From contig JASWHV010000011.1 of NCBI GenBank assembly GCA_030760725.1, positions 81,507,765 to 81,571,764 of the forward strand: DNA of 64,000 nt, written 5' to 3'. The notes below the pieces were generated by a model that was not told the origin of the DNA, did not search any database, and saw nothing but the letters and a program-made list of their open reading frames with translations. Source of the stretch: Neostapfia colusana. Its lineage: Eukaryota > Streptophyta > Magnoliopsida > Poales > Poaceae. The first letter of the stretch is position 1. Each line of letters starts with the position of its first letter. Positions 1 to 11,400 of this stretch are shown here, one piece after another. The position numbers and the translations under genes are program-made.

Positions 1-2895
1 GGCATGCATTTGGAGTTTCATACCATCTAGATGTAATGCAATAACTAAAATGCTAGATGTATGAAGTGAATACAAATAAAAACTTGTAAATTTGATGCAA
101 ACCGGGGCTTGCCTTTGTTTTGCAGGTGACTTATATATATATGCAGTTAGTGAAGACCACTTGAATTGATCCCTTGCCTCTCTCCTTTGATCTCTATTCC
201 AATGACTTCAAGTCCTTCACGTAGATGCTACACGTAATGCATATGCACAATTGTTTAATTGTAAAGATTTTGCTACAAGTCCTAATAACAAGTTTTTCAA
301 AAACTGGAACTCTGTTTAAGAATTTAAAATGACACTGGTGCTAAGGTTTTGGGTTTGGATCTAAGCACATGATTAGTCCTAAGTGGTTTCCCCCTCTTCT
401 ATATTGATCACCTAAAGAGGTTAAAAAGCACAGGGGTGATCCAGGGCTCCAATGGGGCTGAGAATTTTCATGTGAGTTTCTTGTCACAAGAAAATCCTCT
501 GGACCAAAAATTAGCACTTTTCATTGAGTGGTTTGCTCAGCATAATTCTCTAAGCAATTAAGCAAAGAAGAATTAATTCTGATATTCGACCCATGTTCAT
601 GCAAAAATTAGTGAACCACAATTTCAATTATAGCTCATAGAGTTTGCATGAATTTTCCTAGCATTTTTGGAGCTAAGATCTGCCCAGAACTGAATTTCCA
701 AGTTTTGGAAATTCTCTGAAAATGTTTCTGTATTATTTGAATACAGCATCTTCAAATCTAAATTTCCCTGATCAAATCAACTCAAATTGAGCTGAAACTT
801 TTACAGTGGTCCACTAATACCTTAAAGACTATTTTGGCAAAATTTGAGGATTTTTGGATTAACCAAACTCCCTCAAAAATTCTTTTGCTAAAAAGTTTTA
901 AAGAATTTTACAGAATTAAATAAAGGTTTTTATACAAATTGGGTTCTACATTTGGATAGTACTCTATAAGAGGAGTCCAACAAAATTTGTTTCAAAATTG
1001 TTGGATTCTCCTACCCAAAGTTGTAACTATTCAAAGTTTGAACTGAAAACTGAAATTCCCCAAAATGTTCAAATACTGTCTGTGGGTCCGGGGACAGGTG
1101 TCACTCGCTGAGGCAAGCCACACGGGGCTACAGGGTATTTCCCGCACCACCACACCAGATCCTTGCGCCACAGCCGATCAAATATTTAAAAAACCATCAC
1201 TGACGGGCGGGACCCACCGGGTCGTCTTCTACCTCCGGCCCCGCGCCCGCGCGCCGCCGGGCTCGCCGGAGTTCGACGGATTCCGGCCTCCCAGCCATCC
1301 CCCGAGCTCTCCCTCGCCGCTAGGGCCTAATTTCCCGTGCTGAACATGATTGAACCCTCTTCCCTGGTCGGCAATGGCTCTAACCTAGCTGGCCACGGCG
1401 CGGCGGCTCTGGACCAGTTCGGCAATGCCGCCCGGTCATCCATAGCCTGCCCAGACCTCGGTCGAACGGCGCTACAGCACCAGTGGACGCCAGGGAGGAT
1501 CGTCCGGGTGGTGAAGCAGCCTGCAAATGGTCCTAACCTAGCTCTCATCGGGAGCCCGAACCGCCCCACCATAACCGCCGTGGAAAAAGTGTGAAATACG
1601 TCGTGCACAATGGTTTTCAGGCATTGGTCGCAAAATGGGAAATGATCGCCGGCTAGCCCAGCTCGTGTGTGCAGGATTTGACAAGCTACAGAGGATTGGA
1701 GAGCGAGAATTTTGGCGGCGATTACCGGATGCTCTGTTGGAGGTCGCCGGGACAAAATCTCCGAATTGGCCGCCGATCCTCCATGGTTTGCTCCAGGCTT
1801 TGGAGGAGAGCAGCAGCACGACGGCGCGCTCCCGTGGCCGGGCTTGCTCGGACGTGACAACCCTTGTGGAAGGCTGCCCGCTTGCGCCCGATCATCGGCT
1901 GTCTGTGGTTCGCTGCGGTTGAGGCGTTTAACGCTCGAAACCCACCACGGATGGCTAGCTCTCGCGCGCAGAAGGTGCGGAAGGGTGGCACAGCGTCGTT
2001 GTGCAGCTCGGGGAGGCGCTGTGGCACGGTTTAGCCGGCTCCCGATGGCTTCCCAGAGGAGCGGCGAGCTCGGTTTTGTTTTCGGGAGAACGCGCGTGTG
2101 AGGAGAAGAAACACCCGTGGTCACCTTGTCTACGCGGGAAGAATCACGTGGAGGGGCGCCGCCGACTCCCGTGCTGCCAGCGGCCCGGGCGAAGAGCAGG
2201 AGGTGGAGCCTCGGTCGACGGGGGCGGTCGCTCGGTGTCGCCCGCGGGTGAAACCCCGGTGGAGTGAGGAACAGAGAGAAAACTTAAGTGTTAAGTCTAC
2301 TCTTTCCTATGACATGTGGGCCCCACAATTCAGTACCTCTTTTCCTCAAAATATCTCCAAAGTTGACAATTATCCAACCCATTTGTTTGAAAATTGGAAA
2401 CTGAGCTCATTTGACAAGTTTGGACAAATTCCATGCAAATTCAAATGTTCATTTGAATTCTTTGCACATTTGACTCCCTTTGGAAAAATGGACAGCAAAT
2501 CTTTTCAAAAATAAATGAAACTCTGCCTCCCCACTAATTTGGACCTAAGGAATCCAAATATGCCACTTGATTCTTGTGTTAGCTGCTGCAAACAATAGTT
2601 TGGACACAAACAGTTTTGAATTTCCATTGTGTCTTCCCCTCACTTGAAGTTTGAATCTACATTTAGTTCACCACTGATTTTTAAACCCTTCCATTGCACT
2701 TGAGCTCTTCATTTCTGTGGTTTCAATCCACATTAGGTCCATCCATGCAATAGCCCTAAGTTTGTTTAGAAGAATCTCACCTATGTTATCATATGTGGGA
2801 AAAGTTTCAACTAAGCCCCTTTTTCATACACATGACTCCAACATTTGTGCAAACTCATGTTTCTTTGTATTCACATTTTGGGACCTTTACATTGA
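1..2895. other. Unassigned AT-rich DNA with a GC-rich island, possibly old LTR sequence
   Basis: No gene is supported here. Positions 1-1060 and 2280-2895 are AT-rich, and 1065-2280 is GC- and CpG-rich. The open frames in the island (for example 1327-2124 minus and 1712-2101 plus) overlap each other in several frames and show no domain, which is usual for GC-rich DNA without coding constraint. The arrangement (AT-rich, CpG island, AT-rich) and the phrase around 1200-1235 (a GGCGGGACCC motif followed by GTCTTCTACCTC) resemble the GC-rich part of the Tekay LTRs further right, so this may be a diverged LTR. No LTR end, primer site or target duplication is visible. The right border with Tat-type sequence falls near 2895. 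Confidence 0.4.
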
Positions 2896-3250
2896 AGGCC
2901 TTAGCCAGAAGGGGAGAACTCCCCGGGGCACCCAGGAGAAGCCGCGCAGGACCTGATCCAGCGTGAAGATGACAACCTCGTCGACGAGGCTCGGCTGCAG
3001 GTAACACCCCACAACGCACGGTCTCGGCTGCTGCTCTAGCACTACCGCCAAAGAACCAAACGCATCAGGGACCTGCAGAAAGGCAACCTGGTGCCGCGGC
3101 ACGCACTTCCCGAGAAGGACCTATAAACTCTCCCCCAGCCGGGAAGGTCCCTTCCGATTCATGAAAGTTGCCGTCCCAGGTACACATGCCTTTCAACCGA
3201 GTGTGGGATCCGTTCCCAAAACCCCTTGGCATGGAACAACACTGTAAGTC
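2896..3250 (+). pseudogene. Integrase C-terminal remnant (Tat-A)
   Basis: Translated piecewise, this matches the end of the Tat-1 integrase (about 13650-13986): the region around the EDIDLIDEA-like motif, the basic RQALRRYHHR-like segment, the GDLVLRR strand and the 'PSWEGPF' strand that closes Tat integrases. The match is interrupted by stops and frameshifts, for example a TAA in ACCTATAAACTCTCC near 3120. Everything upstream (protease, RT, RNase H, catalytic core) is absent on the left. Tat-2 shows the same joint, with a GGCCTGAGCC-like phrase directly before the integrase tail, so the deletion probably predates insertion. Confidence 0.7.
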
Positions 3251-4130
3251 CTACCCCCCGTGCATTAGTAGAACAGGGTCATTCCCTTCTGTAATAAATC
3301 CCATAGAGTCTAGGAACAGCGCTTGGGGTAGCTAAGTCTCAAGGGACGGTACAGGACTACGTTCAGCTTAGCCTGGTTCTGACCCTAAGCGTGTAGAGTC
3401 TTGCTTCCCTTCTTGACGAGGCGGGTCATGGCCTCCATGTACAGCCTGACTTCCACCTATGGGCATTAACACAGAAACCTGTTCTACCTCGCTCTCTCTC
3501 ATGTGCTCATTTAAATTACGCATTAATTTTTATGATCGCACTCTCTATGTATGCTCATCGTACATCTAGCTCCCTCTCTCCCGCGCTCATCCATAGTCAG
3601 CATTTGCTATCCTACCGAGGGCGGCTGCGCTTGAGGCACCTGCCGATGGCCAAGTGAGTCTCTCGGGCCTCCCCCAGTCAGGTGTTGCGGTGCCAGTTGG
3701 TCACCTCCAGGAAAGGCCTGCGTTGTGCATGGGGGGTCCAGGGTGCGTATCCCGCTTAGCCGGCTCCGTGCCCAAAGCGTGCGCATCCTGCCCTCCGGAG
3801 GTCCAGGGGAGTACAGCCGCTTTGCCTGGTCATGAACCCAAAGCCTGTGCACTCTGCTTCCCCGGCGCACGGCCCGGTACTAGGGATCGGACGGTCGTAC
3901 CCGGACCTCGGAGGGAGCCGGAGCTCTGGCGCCTCGCGCACAGAATTTCCCAAGCCCCGTATAACGGATCAGGATCGTAAGCCGAATAAGACTAGGAGAC
4001 GGGAGGGGAGGACCCCCCGAGGAGAATTACGTTTCCTCTGCCTGTGTGCAGGACCTCCAGGTTACAGCAACGGGGACTGCACGAAGCGGGGGGAAAGGAG
4101 CTACCAACTACTCCGACATAGGACTGGAAG
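3251..4130 (+). other. Non-coding spacer between integrase and antisense gene (Tat-A)
   Basis: No coding signal is supported. The stretch includes an AT-rich block near 3480-3600 and a GC-rich block at 3600-3960. Both are found nearly unchanged in Tat-2 (about 23420-24110), so this is family sequence rather than random DNA. The overlapping open frames at 3607-3980 are in several phases and are not credible genes. Confidence 0.6.
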
Positions 4131-4400
4131 GACCGGGTCCCGCCCCCTTCAGCAGAGGCGAGGCCCGAAGACCACACGTGTCCAGCGGGCCCAGAGCTCC
4201 CGCCTCCCCAGGGGGGGCTCCGGACTCGCCACGTGGCAGACGGAAACCGGACCTCCCCCTCAGGGGGGGCCGGAAGCCCCACGTGTCCAGCAGGGCCAGA
4301 GCTCCCGCCTCCTCAGGAGGGGCTCCGGACCCGCCACGTGGCCGGCAGATCTGAACCTCACCATTGGGCGAGATCCGGAGACCCCCGGGGGCCCCTAATA
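4131..4400 (+). repeat. GC-rich G-box/hairpin repeat block inside Tat-A
   Basis: About two units of the same ~112-bp repeat that fills the Tat LTRs. Each unit has two CACGTG cores, one in a GCCACGTGGC-like context and one in a CACGTGTCC context, spaced by complementary CCTCC/GGAGG tracts. CACGTG cores are visible near 4175, 4220, 4280 and 4335. The matching place in Tat-2 is 24270-24520. The block lies downstream of the antisense gene's stop codon, so it would fall in or just past that gene's 3' untranslated region. Confidence 0.75.
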
Positions 4401-4543
4401 CAGTTAGGACCCGGGGAAGGTGTCTGTGCAGAGCTCCGAGATTGGTGAAGGCCTCTGAGTACCTTGCGGAGCTATGGACTCGGTCAGGCAAAACCAAGAA
4501 GGAGAGAAAAGGCAGCACAGGCACAAACATTCAAGAGAGTCTA

Positions 4544-4549
4544 TTTATT
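4544..4549 (-). terminator. AATAAA polyadenylation-type signal for the Tat-A antisense gene
   Basis: On the minus strand an AATAAA hexamer lies about 50 bp past the antisense gene's stop codon, in the context CCTCAAATAAATAGACTC. The matching site in Tat-2 (near 24700) reads TGAATGAATAG and has lost the hexamer. Confidence 0.5.
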
Positions 4550-4600
4550 TGAGGCTCCATGAGCTGGACTACAGACTCGATAAAAAGGGAGAAGCAAGTC

Positions 4601-6352
4601 CTAGGGTCCTCCCGGTTCACGCCGGAACCTAGCGGCTACAAGGGCGGCCACGTCCCCGACTTCAGCCCTGGCAGTCTCCTCCCGCTCCGTGGCAGGGCCC
4701 TCTCTCGCTGGCTCCAGGGAGAAAGAAGGGTCCCGGTTCCTGAAGCATGCCAGCACATGTGTGGCGACCTCTAGGGCCAGACCCCGTCCCTCGGCCTCAA
4801 GCTCGCTGGCGACCACCGAGTCTAGCCTGTCCAGCTTGGCGCCGATCGACTCCAGCGCGGGGATCACCTCCGCCACCTTCAAAGCAGGAGCCGCTGCACT
4901 CACCGGACTGAAGCCAAGAGGGATCAAGGCGGACCCTGCCCGATTAACAAAACTTGAGACCGCATGCGCCTCGGAGGACCGCAAGGCCGAGAGCTCCTCC
5001 ACCTCGCGGCGGGCAGCCTGCAGGGCGTCTTGGTTTCTCTCGGAGAACTCTTTCTCCTTGGCCGCCAGGGAGCTTTCCCGAAGGCGGAGAGTCTTGGCGA
5101 GCCGCTCCAATTCAGAAGCCCTGAAGTTGGCAGCCAACTCGCGATCCCGGATTGACTGGCGTTCGCGGGAGACCTGTTCCTCCCTCATGGTGAGGTCTGC
5201 CTTCTGAGCCTCTAGCTCCCTGGTCCGAGCTCGCAGGTCATCCTCACCCGCCGCCAGCTGCGCAGCGACCCTCTCCGCCTCGGCTGCCGTGGAACGCTCC
5301 CGGTCCTCAACGGCGAGTTTACGGCGCTCCAACAGCTGCCGTATATCCTCCGCGGCAGAGAGTCTCTTCTCAGCCCGGGCGTGTGCCTCATGGGCCTCCC
5401 TGTTGATCCGCCGCGTTTCGGCGTCCAGGCGGTCGACAGATCGCTTCAGCCGGTCGAGGAGCACTTCCCTGAAGTCAAGCAGCTCCTGCCTGGAGTCGAG
5501 CTCGCTCTTGACCTTCGCGGTTCGCTCCCGCAAAAGGTTACCCCAGGTGAGGAGACAATCCCTTTCAACCGTATGCTCCTCCCGCTCGCGACCAAGTGTG
5601 GCCAAGACCTGCCGGACGCTCGCTTGGGCGAGCGCGAAGGCATCCGCCAGGGGCAGTGGGGCAGCAGAGTCCGGAGCAGCACCCCCGACCTCCTCCATCA
5701 CATCATCCTCAAGAGAAGTCGATGAACCAGCGACCGGGACTAGACGCCGGTCAGGAGAGGCCGGCGCCGGGACTCCGGCAGCCGGACCCGCCGGACTCTC
5801 TCTAGCTTCTGGCTTCTTGACCGGTGGAGGGGGACGAGCGGGGGAAGTCGACGCCGAAATAGAAGCCGTGTCACCTGGTGCAGGGTCGACCTGCGCTGGA
5901 CTGGGGGCCGCGGCGGCCTTCTCGGCAGGAAGGGATGACACCGCCGCGGAATCCGGGCACACCGGAACAGGAGAAACTCGCGCTGGCTTGGGGGGCCGTG
6001 GCAGCTGTCCCGGTTTCCGAGTGCAACGGCGCAGACTCCCCGCCAGTCGGGGATGGCCGGGAAGTGCGAACACTCCAGCGGGCTCTGAACCCCGACTTCC
6101 GAGCCGGGGTAGGACTCCCCGAGCCCGCCGTCATCACTGACGGCCGCTCCGCAGTCGCCTGGACTGGCGGAGCAGGGGACGCTCCAGAAGCTCCCCTCAA
6201 CGCATCAGCCCGGGGCCTCTTTGTGTCGCCACCGGAAGGAGTTCCGTCTCCAGAAGCAGGAGGTGCAGGCACCCCAGATCCCCGACTTGGCACAGATGCC
6301 GCCACTGGAGGAGATCGAGCGCGTTTCTTCTCTGGTGGCGGTTGGAGGCCAT
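4601..6352 (-). pseudogene. Antisense gene of Tat-A: proline-rich and coiled-coil protein, N-terminal domain deleted
   Basis: This gene runs opposite to gag-pol. It starts at an ATG at 6352 (first residues MASN) and continues as a proline/alanine/serine-rich region, an acidic EDDVMEEV motif, a long charged coiled coil (about 5000-5560; many E, R, A, L, with EREEH, EKRLSAAED, RERQSIRDRELAA) and a conserved C-terminal segment (AEVIPALESIGAKLDRL, then VATHVLACFRN). Extra antisense reading frames are known in Tat-lineage plant elements such as Grande; their function is not known. A one-base deletion just after the start shifts the frame (compare Tat-2), and the intron region plus the first ~30 bases of exon 2 are deleted. 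The 490-codon open stretch from 6073 is intact. It is a retrotransposon gene, not a host gene. Confidence 0.75.
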
Positions 6353-6449
6353 GACGAGGGAGGACTCAAAGGCAAGAAGGCAAAGGCACAAGAGTCCAAG
6401 AAAAAGCGCTGGGAAGTGCGAAGGGAAGCCGCAATGCGGATAAGATCCC

Positions 6450-6462
6450 CTCTTAAAACTTC
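6450..6462 (-). promoter_or_regulatory. TATA-like element upstream of the Tat-A antisense gene
   Basis: On the minus strand, a TTTTAAGAGGGG sequence lies about 100 bp upstream of the antisense ATG. The same position reads TTTAAAAGGGG in Tat-2 and TTTAAAGGGG in Tat-1, within a conserved 'TGGGAAGTTT...GGGGATC' context. Function as a promoter is inferred from position and conservation. Confidence 0.45.
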
Positions 6463-6842
6463 CCAGGTGCAATTCTAAGCGATTCGAAACTCTTCGAATA
6501 CGCCGCATCGGCAACCGCTTCGGCCCCAAGACCGAGCGCCGATGACAGGTGGACCCAAGCCGCCCAGCTGGAGCGGTGGGTCATGGAGTCAGTCTCCCAA
6601 GAAGACGAGCCGGCAAGGCACTCCTGCGGTTCCCAAAGAAAGCGCCGCAACATGCAGAAGTGGCAGTCTTGGGAACCGCCGCAGTAAAGGCAACCATCAA
6701 GTGGGCGCACGCTCCCACGATCCCGCGACTATTCGTGCTCCGGCAGCGGTAAATGCGGGACATAGAAAAAGTGCGCGGATTGGAAGAGACGGAGGTCCCA
6801 CAACGGGCTCGCTATCTCCCCCGAGATGAGCCCGGGGGCCAT

Positions 6843-7916
6843 TGTCGGTACCCGCAATATGGGGTACCCCCGCGCACAGGGGAAAATGCCTAAGGATCTC
6901 GCCCTTCTCCGCAGGGAGAGCTCCGAAGGCGCCACGCGTCCGGCGGGGCCGGACCTCCCTCTCCTCAGAGTAGAGCTCCGGGCTCGCCACGTGGCCTGCA
7001 GAAGCCGGACCTCCCCCCTCCGCGGGGGAGAGGTCCGAAGGCACCACATGTCTAGCGGGGCCGGACCTCCTTCTTCTCAGAGGAGAGCTCCGTGCTTGCC
7101 ACGTGGCCGACAGAAGCCGGACCTCCCCCTCCGCGGGGAGAGGTCCGAAGGCTCCATGTGTCCTGCGGGGCCGGACCCCCCTCTCCTCTGAGGAGGGCTC
7201 CGGGCCCACCATGTGTCTAGCAGAACAGCGCTGCCTGCCCCCGAGCGGTAGGCAGCGGGCGTAAAGACGCCCCATACCTTGCCCGTACAAGGTATTCAAG
7301 GCCCGCGCCTTCCCAAGACGCGGAGACGCGGAGCACGCCTCTGTCAGGTGCCGTTGCGCCCAGTCGCATCACAGACTGGCGCGCGGTGTCAGAGCCTGCC
7401 AGCCAATAAACGCAGCGACAAGACATCCCATGCCGCTCCCGCCGTCATCAACTACTACGGCTAGCATGCGGCATGGGCAGGGCGGCAAGACGAAGACTCA
7501 GAAGCCTTCGCCAGAGACAACTACCAACATAACTGCGGATACGGTAGTCTGCAGGCAATCTCCCCGGGACCACCTGTCGGGTCCTGGGCCCCCTTGTAAG
7601 CCACCCGATCCTTAGGCTCGGGTAGGCAACGTTAGCAAGGGTTCGCACTCTAGCCATTCGCACCCAAGGTGTAACTCATCCCCAAGCTCAGGACTCCGGT
7701 TCTGAGCAACAAGCAATACAGCGAGCTCCTTAGCTCGCCGTGGACGTAGGGTTTTACGCTCCGGCAGCCTGAACCACGTAAAACTCGCCGTGTCAAGCTT
7801 CTCCTTAATTCGTCCATACGCTTAAGCTCTCCGCAAGTGACTAGCCCCTCCGAAAAAGAACCTACGCGGGCTGCCCAGTGCAGGTCCGGGGGAAGTGTCG
7901 ACCACACACTTCGACA
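6843..7916 (+). repeat. Tat LTR shared by Tat-A (3') and Tat-1 (5')
   Basis: 1,074 bp, beginning TGTCGGTACC and ending TTCGACA. On its left is the 3' end of Tat-A; on its right is Tat-1 gag. It contains the ~112-bp G-box/hairpin array (6930-7220) and an AATAAA at about 7405. It differs from its relatives in two ways. The TATA box is missing: about ten bases between two inverted 10-bp arms are gone near 7610. The primer site and gag leader that should follow the LTR are also deleted: the LTR end runs directly into the gag codons for EAYVSTHS. Confidence 0.85.
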
Positions 7917-9451
7917 GCGAGGCATATGTCTCAACGCACTCGGCGAGGAGTGTGTCGGTACAAGCTGGGAACCTGCGACCGACTCCAACAACGCGGACTC
8001 CAGCAAGCCCAAGATCTGCTGCAGCGCCGAGTGTCACCCATGGGGGTACACTAGCTGCAGCACGGGCGCTTCTACACAATCCACCTGCTGGGGATGCTTC
8101 CCGGGGGGCTACCCAGCAGTGGATTCACGATGTCGACCGTCTCGTTGTCGCTGCCGTCAACCCTCCGCTCCGGCGGGGACGACGCCCCAGTCACCCGGAT
8201 GTGTCGCTGTCGCGCACGCCAACGGTTGACGGGCAGACAGCAGACTCCTGCTCCACCAGGCTCCCAGCGACGGATCTGAGGTCGGAGCTGGAGCGACGTC
8301 ACCTGGGCGAAGATGCCCGCGTGACCATCGAGCAGCGGCAAGAAAGGCGTCGCAACCACGAGGCCGATGACAGCATGTCGACCGCCTCGACTCAACCAGG
8401 GCTGCAGACATTCGCTAAGCAACCTCTGCCTCAGGCGTACGCCACACAGCATATGCAGCAGCCATATGCCATGCAATCGGCGCCCCCGTTGTATGGTGCA
8501 CCTTTGCCCATGCCGGGGTACACCGTGCCAACAGCGGACCAGGGGTTCGCGGCACCAGGATCTGCAGCAGCAGGAGCGGGGTGTGCGTCCCTAGCGCCCC
8601 ACCTTCGCTTCGCAAGGTGGCCGCGCAAGTTCCGGCCATACCTGCTGGAGAAATTCGACGGAAGCGTTAACCCGGCGGAGTTTCTGCAGATCTACTCCAC
8701 CGCCATCCTAGCGGCAGGAGGGGATGAGGCCGTCATGGCCAACTACTTCCCCGTTGCCTTGACTGGCCCGGCCTGGTCATGGCTCATGAACCTCCCCCAG
8801 GGTTCCATAACCTCCTGGGGAGAGCTGTGCCGACAGTTCACGGCGAACTTCGGCAGCTCCTACACCCGTCCCGGCACGGAGCTTGACCTCCATGCCATCC
8901 GACAACAACCTGGAGAATCCTTGCGCTCCTTCATCCAACGGTTCTCCCAGGTACGGAACATCATCTCCCACATCCAGAATGCATCAGTGGTGGTGGCGTT
9001 CCGACAGGGCGTTAGGGACGAGAAGATGCTCGAGAAGTTGGCCAGCAGAGAGGTGTGCGACGTCTCGGAGCTCTTCAGCCTGGCGGACAAGTGCGCCAGA
9101 GCAGCAGAAGGGCGTAGTTGGCACTTACGGCCAACCTTCGAAGCAGGAGGGCAGCCAGTAGCTAGCGCTGCTTCCCATGGGAGCGGCAGGAAGACCAAGA
9201 AGAAGGGTGGTGGCAAGATAAAGCCGCCGGCCGGAGCTCCCGTTGCTGCATCTGCAGCACCCAGCAGAGCTCGGGGGCCACGCCCCGACAAGAGGCCGCG
9301 ACAGTCACCCGGTCGTGGTGACCGAAGTGAGCCGTGCCCGGTGCACAACACCAGAAGCCATACTGCTAGTGAGTGCTGGGAGATCAAGAAGCTCGCGGAG
9401 TGCTTCCGCGAGGGGAGGCAGCCGCAAGCAAATGCTCCTCCCTTCCGCTAG
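7917..9451 (+). pseudogene. gag: gag of Tat-1 (capsid/nucleocapsid precursor), 5' truncated
   Basis: Reads from EAYVSTHS through a serine/proline-rich N-terminus, a charged ELERRHLGEDARVTIEQRQERRR helix, and a QPYAMQ-rich linker. The retrotransposon gag (capsid-like) core follows at about 8610-9110: KFRPYLLEKFDGSVNPAEFLQIY, FPVALTGPAWSWLMNLPQGSI, LRSFIQRFSQVRN. A basic lysine/proline-rich tail is next, then a short cysteine/histidine segment (CPVHNTRSHTASECWEIKKL). Gag forms the particle that packages element RNA. The start codon is gone: the LTR end is fused to codon ~25 compared with Tat-2, and only GTG or TTG codons precede. A TAG at 9449 separates it from protease in the same frame. Confidence 0.85.
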
Positions 9452-10378
9452 AGGGAGGACAAGCAGAAGGTCGACCCCTGGGACAACGGCGACCAAGAGA
9501 TGGGGTACCAGGAGCCCCAGCGCGCCGTGAAAACGGTCCACAACCGTGGGGCCTCCAGCTCCAATGAAGAAAAGCGCCGGAAGGCGCTCCACGTCATCTA
9601 CGGAGGGTCCTCGGACCCCTCGTCCCGAATGCAGTCAAGACCCTGCGCTGAGCAGTGGCGTCGGTGGCCCCTACACCAAGCACCGCACCTCAAGTGGGTA
9701 GGGACCCCCATCATCTTCGACGCCTCTGACTGCCCCAAGAACATAGCTGGAGTTGGACAGCTACCGCTCTTGGTAGCTCCCACCATCGCCAACGTGAAGA
9801 TGTACCACGTACTGGTGGATGGCGGGGCCGGCCTCAACCTCATCAGCCGCGCAGCTTTCCTGAAGCTGCAAATTCCGATGGCCAAACTCTCCCCGTCGAG
9901 CCCGTTCTCAAGGGTGGGGTCAGGACAAGTCGTCCCATACGGCAACATCAGCCTTCCGGTGACCTTCGGAGCACCGGACAACTACCGGACAGAGTACATT
10001 TTGTTCGACGTGGCAGAGGTCGACCTCCCCTTCAACGCCATCATCGGCAGGTCGGCCCTGTACCGATTCATGGAAGTAGCCCACTACGGCTACCTCGTCC
10101 TGAAGATTCCTACACCAACTGGCATCCTCAGGATCCGTGGAGACCGCACTGCCGCAATGTCAGCCTTGGAGAGGCTCCAAGCACTTGCGACAGCCCGAGC
10201 ACCTACCCCTGGCGGTGCAGAACCGGGCCAGCTCCACCCGAGTGCATGCCACCGTGCCTCAACCTCTGCACCCCGAGTGCAACCCCTCGACGAGGGCAAC
10301 GTCCCCCTGAAGGTCGTCCAAGTCGGCGCCAAAGCTGCCCAGACCACCCGGATAGCCGGGGGCCTGGACAGCAAATAG
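9452..10378 (+). pseudogene. Aspartic protease region of Tat-1
   Basis: Same frame as gag, after the TAG at 9449. The catalytic loop reads LVDGGAGLNLIS (about 9808-9845), the D-G-G form seen in Tat elements instead of D-S/T-G. It is followed by PSSPFSRVGSGQVVPYGNISLPVTFG, TEYILFDVAEVDLPFNAIIGRSALYRF and AHYGYLVLKIPTPTG, which together form a retropepsin fold. The enzyme would cut the gag-pol precursor. The frame ends at a TAG (10376-10378) followed in phase by EGALITFLRDNVDVFAWQPS, the usual start of Tat RT. Tat-3 has a TAG at the same codon. Confidence 0.85.
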
Positions 10379-11400
10379 GAAGGCGCGCTCATCACCTTCC
10401 TCCGGGACAACGTCGACGTGTTTGCATGGCAACCATCGCAGATGCCCGGGATCCCTAGGGAGGTGATCGAGCACCATGTGAAGATCTTCCCCGACGCTCG
10501 GCCGATCCAGCAGAGGCCCCGGAAGCAGTCCATCAAGTGGCAGAACTTCATCCGTGAAGAAATCAAGAAGCTGCTGGATGCTGGCTTCATACGGGAGGTC
10601 CACCACCCCCGGTGGTTGGCCAACCCTGTTGTCGTCCCGAAGGCCGGCGGGAAGCTCCGGATGTGCATCGACTACACCAGTCTCAATAAGGCATGTCCCA
10701 AAGATCCATTCCCTCTCCCTATAATAGATCAAATAGTAGACTCTACATCAGGCTGTGATATGTTATGCTTCCTAGACGCCTACTCAGGCTTCCACTAAAT
10801 ACCAATGTCTAGAGAAGATGAAGAACATACTGCTTTTATCACGGTAGACGGCCTGTATTGTTATGTCTCCATGCCTTATGGTTTGAAAAATGCTCTCCCC
10901 ACCTTTGTACGTGCAATGCATAAAACATTTGGAGAGCTAATCCGAGACTTAGTTGAGGTGTATGTCGATGACATCATTGTCAAAGTCAAGCAGAGCACAT
11001 CCTTGTTAGATCACCTAGCTCTAGTCTTTGACAAGCTGCGCACCACGCGCACTAAGCTAAACCCGGACAAGTGCGTGTTCGGTGTATCCTCTGGAAAGCT
11101 CCTTGGATTCCTGGTCTCATACCGAGGGATCGAGGCTAACCCTGAGAAGATCAAGGCCATCGAGCTGATGCGACCCCCGGCTCGCATCAAGGATGTCCAA
11201 AAGCTCACGGGATGTCTAGCTTCGCTCAGTCGGTTCATACCAAGGCTAGCTGAGCGAGCTCTTCCCTTCTTCAAGCTCCTGCGTAAAGCCGGTCCATTTG
11301 TTTGGACCGAAGAAGCAGAAGAAGCATTCCAAGAGTTGAAGCAACGCCTGACGACGCTGCCCATCATGGTAGCTCCTGAGCCCGGTGAGCACCTACTGCT
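10379..11400 (+). pseudogene. Reverse transcriptase of Tat-1
   Basis: Same frame as gag and protease. Visible motifs: DMPGIPREVIEHH-type entry (QMPGIPREVIEHHVKIF), KAGGKLRMCIDYTSLNKACPKDPFPLP, FLDAYSGFH, SMPYGLKNALPTF, the catalytic YVDD at 10961-10972, GFLVSYRGIEANPEKIKAI, KLTGCLASLSRFIPRLAE. This copies element RNA to DNA. A TAA at 10796 replaces the glutamine of the usual GYHQI motif, so the product would be cut in mid-domain. The catalytic residues themselves are intact. Confidence 0.9.

Larger units (their letters stand above)
2896..6842 (+). mobile_element. Tat-A: 3' part of a Tat-type gypsy element (internal region)
   Basis: This is the right-hand end of an element whose left part is missing. 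It contains an integrase C-terminal remnant, a long non-coding spacer, a GC-rich repeat block and an antisense gene, and it ends at a G-rich tract immediately before an LTR (6843). The order and sequence match the same part of Tat-2 (about 23040-27280) along its length, including the AT-rich stretch near 3480-3600. Tat-1 has lost most of this spacer. Tat-A therefore belongs with the shorter, deleted subfamily represented by Tat-2. Confidence 0.8.

Noticed and set aside
1327..2124. 265-codon minus-strand frame in the GC-rich island
   Set aside because: Several overlapping open frames on both strands, no motif, composition-driven.
4601..6073. 490-codon minus-strand frame as a host coiled-coil gene
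   Set aside because: The same protein is found in Tat-1 and Tat-2 at the same place in the element, so it is a retrotransposon antisense gene.
5289..6140. Open frame of 283 codons on the plus strand
   Set aside because: It lies opposite the antisense gene of Tat-A. Arginine/serine-rich with no motif; it is the complement of the coiled-coil and proline-rich coding strand.
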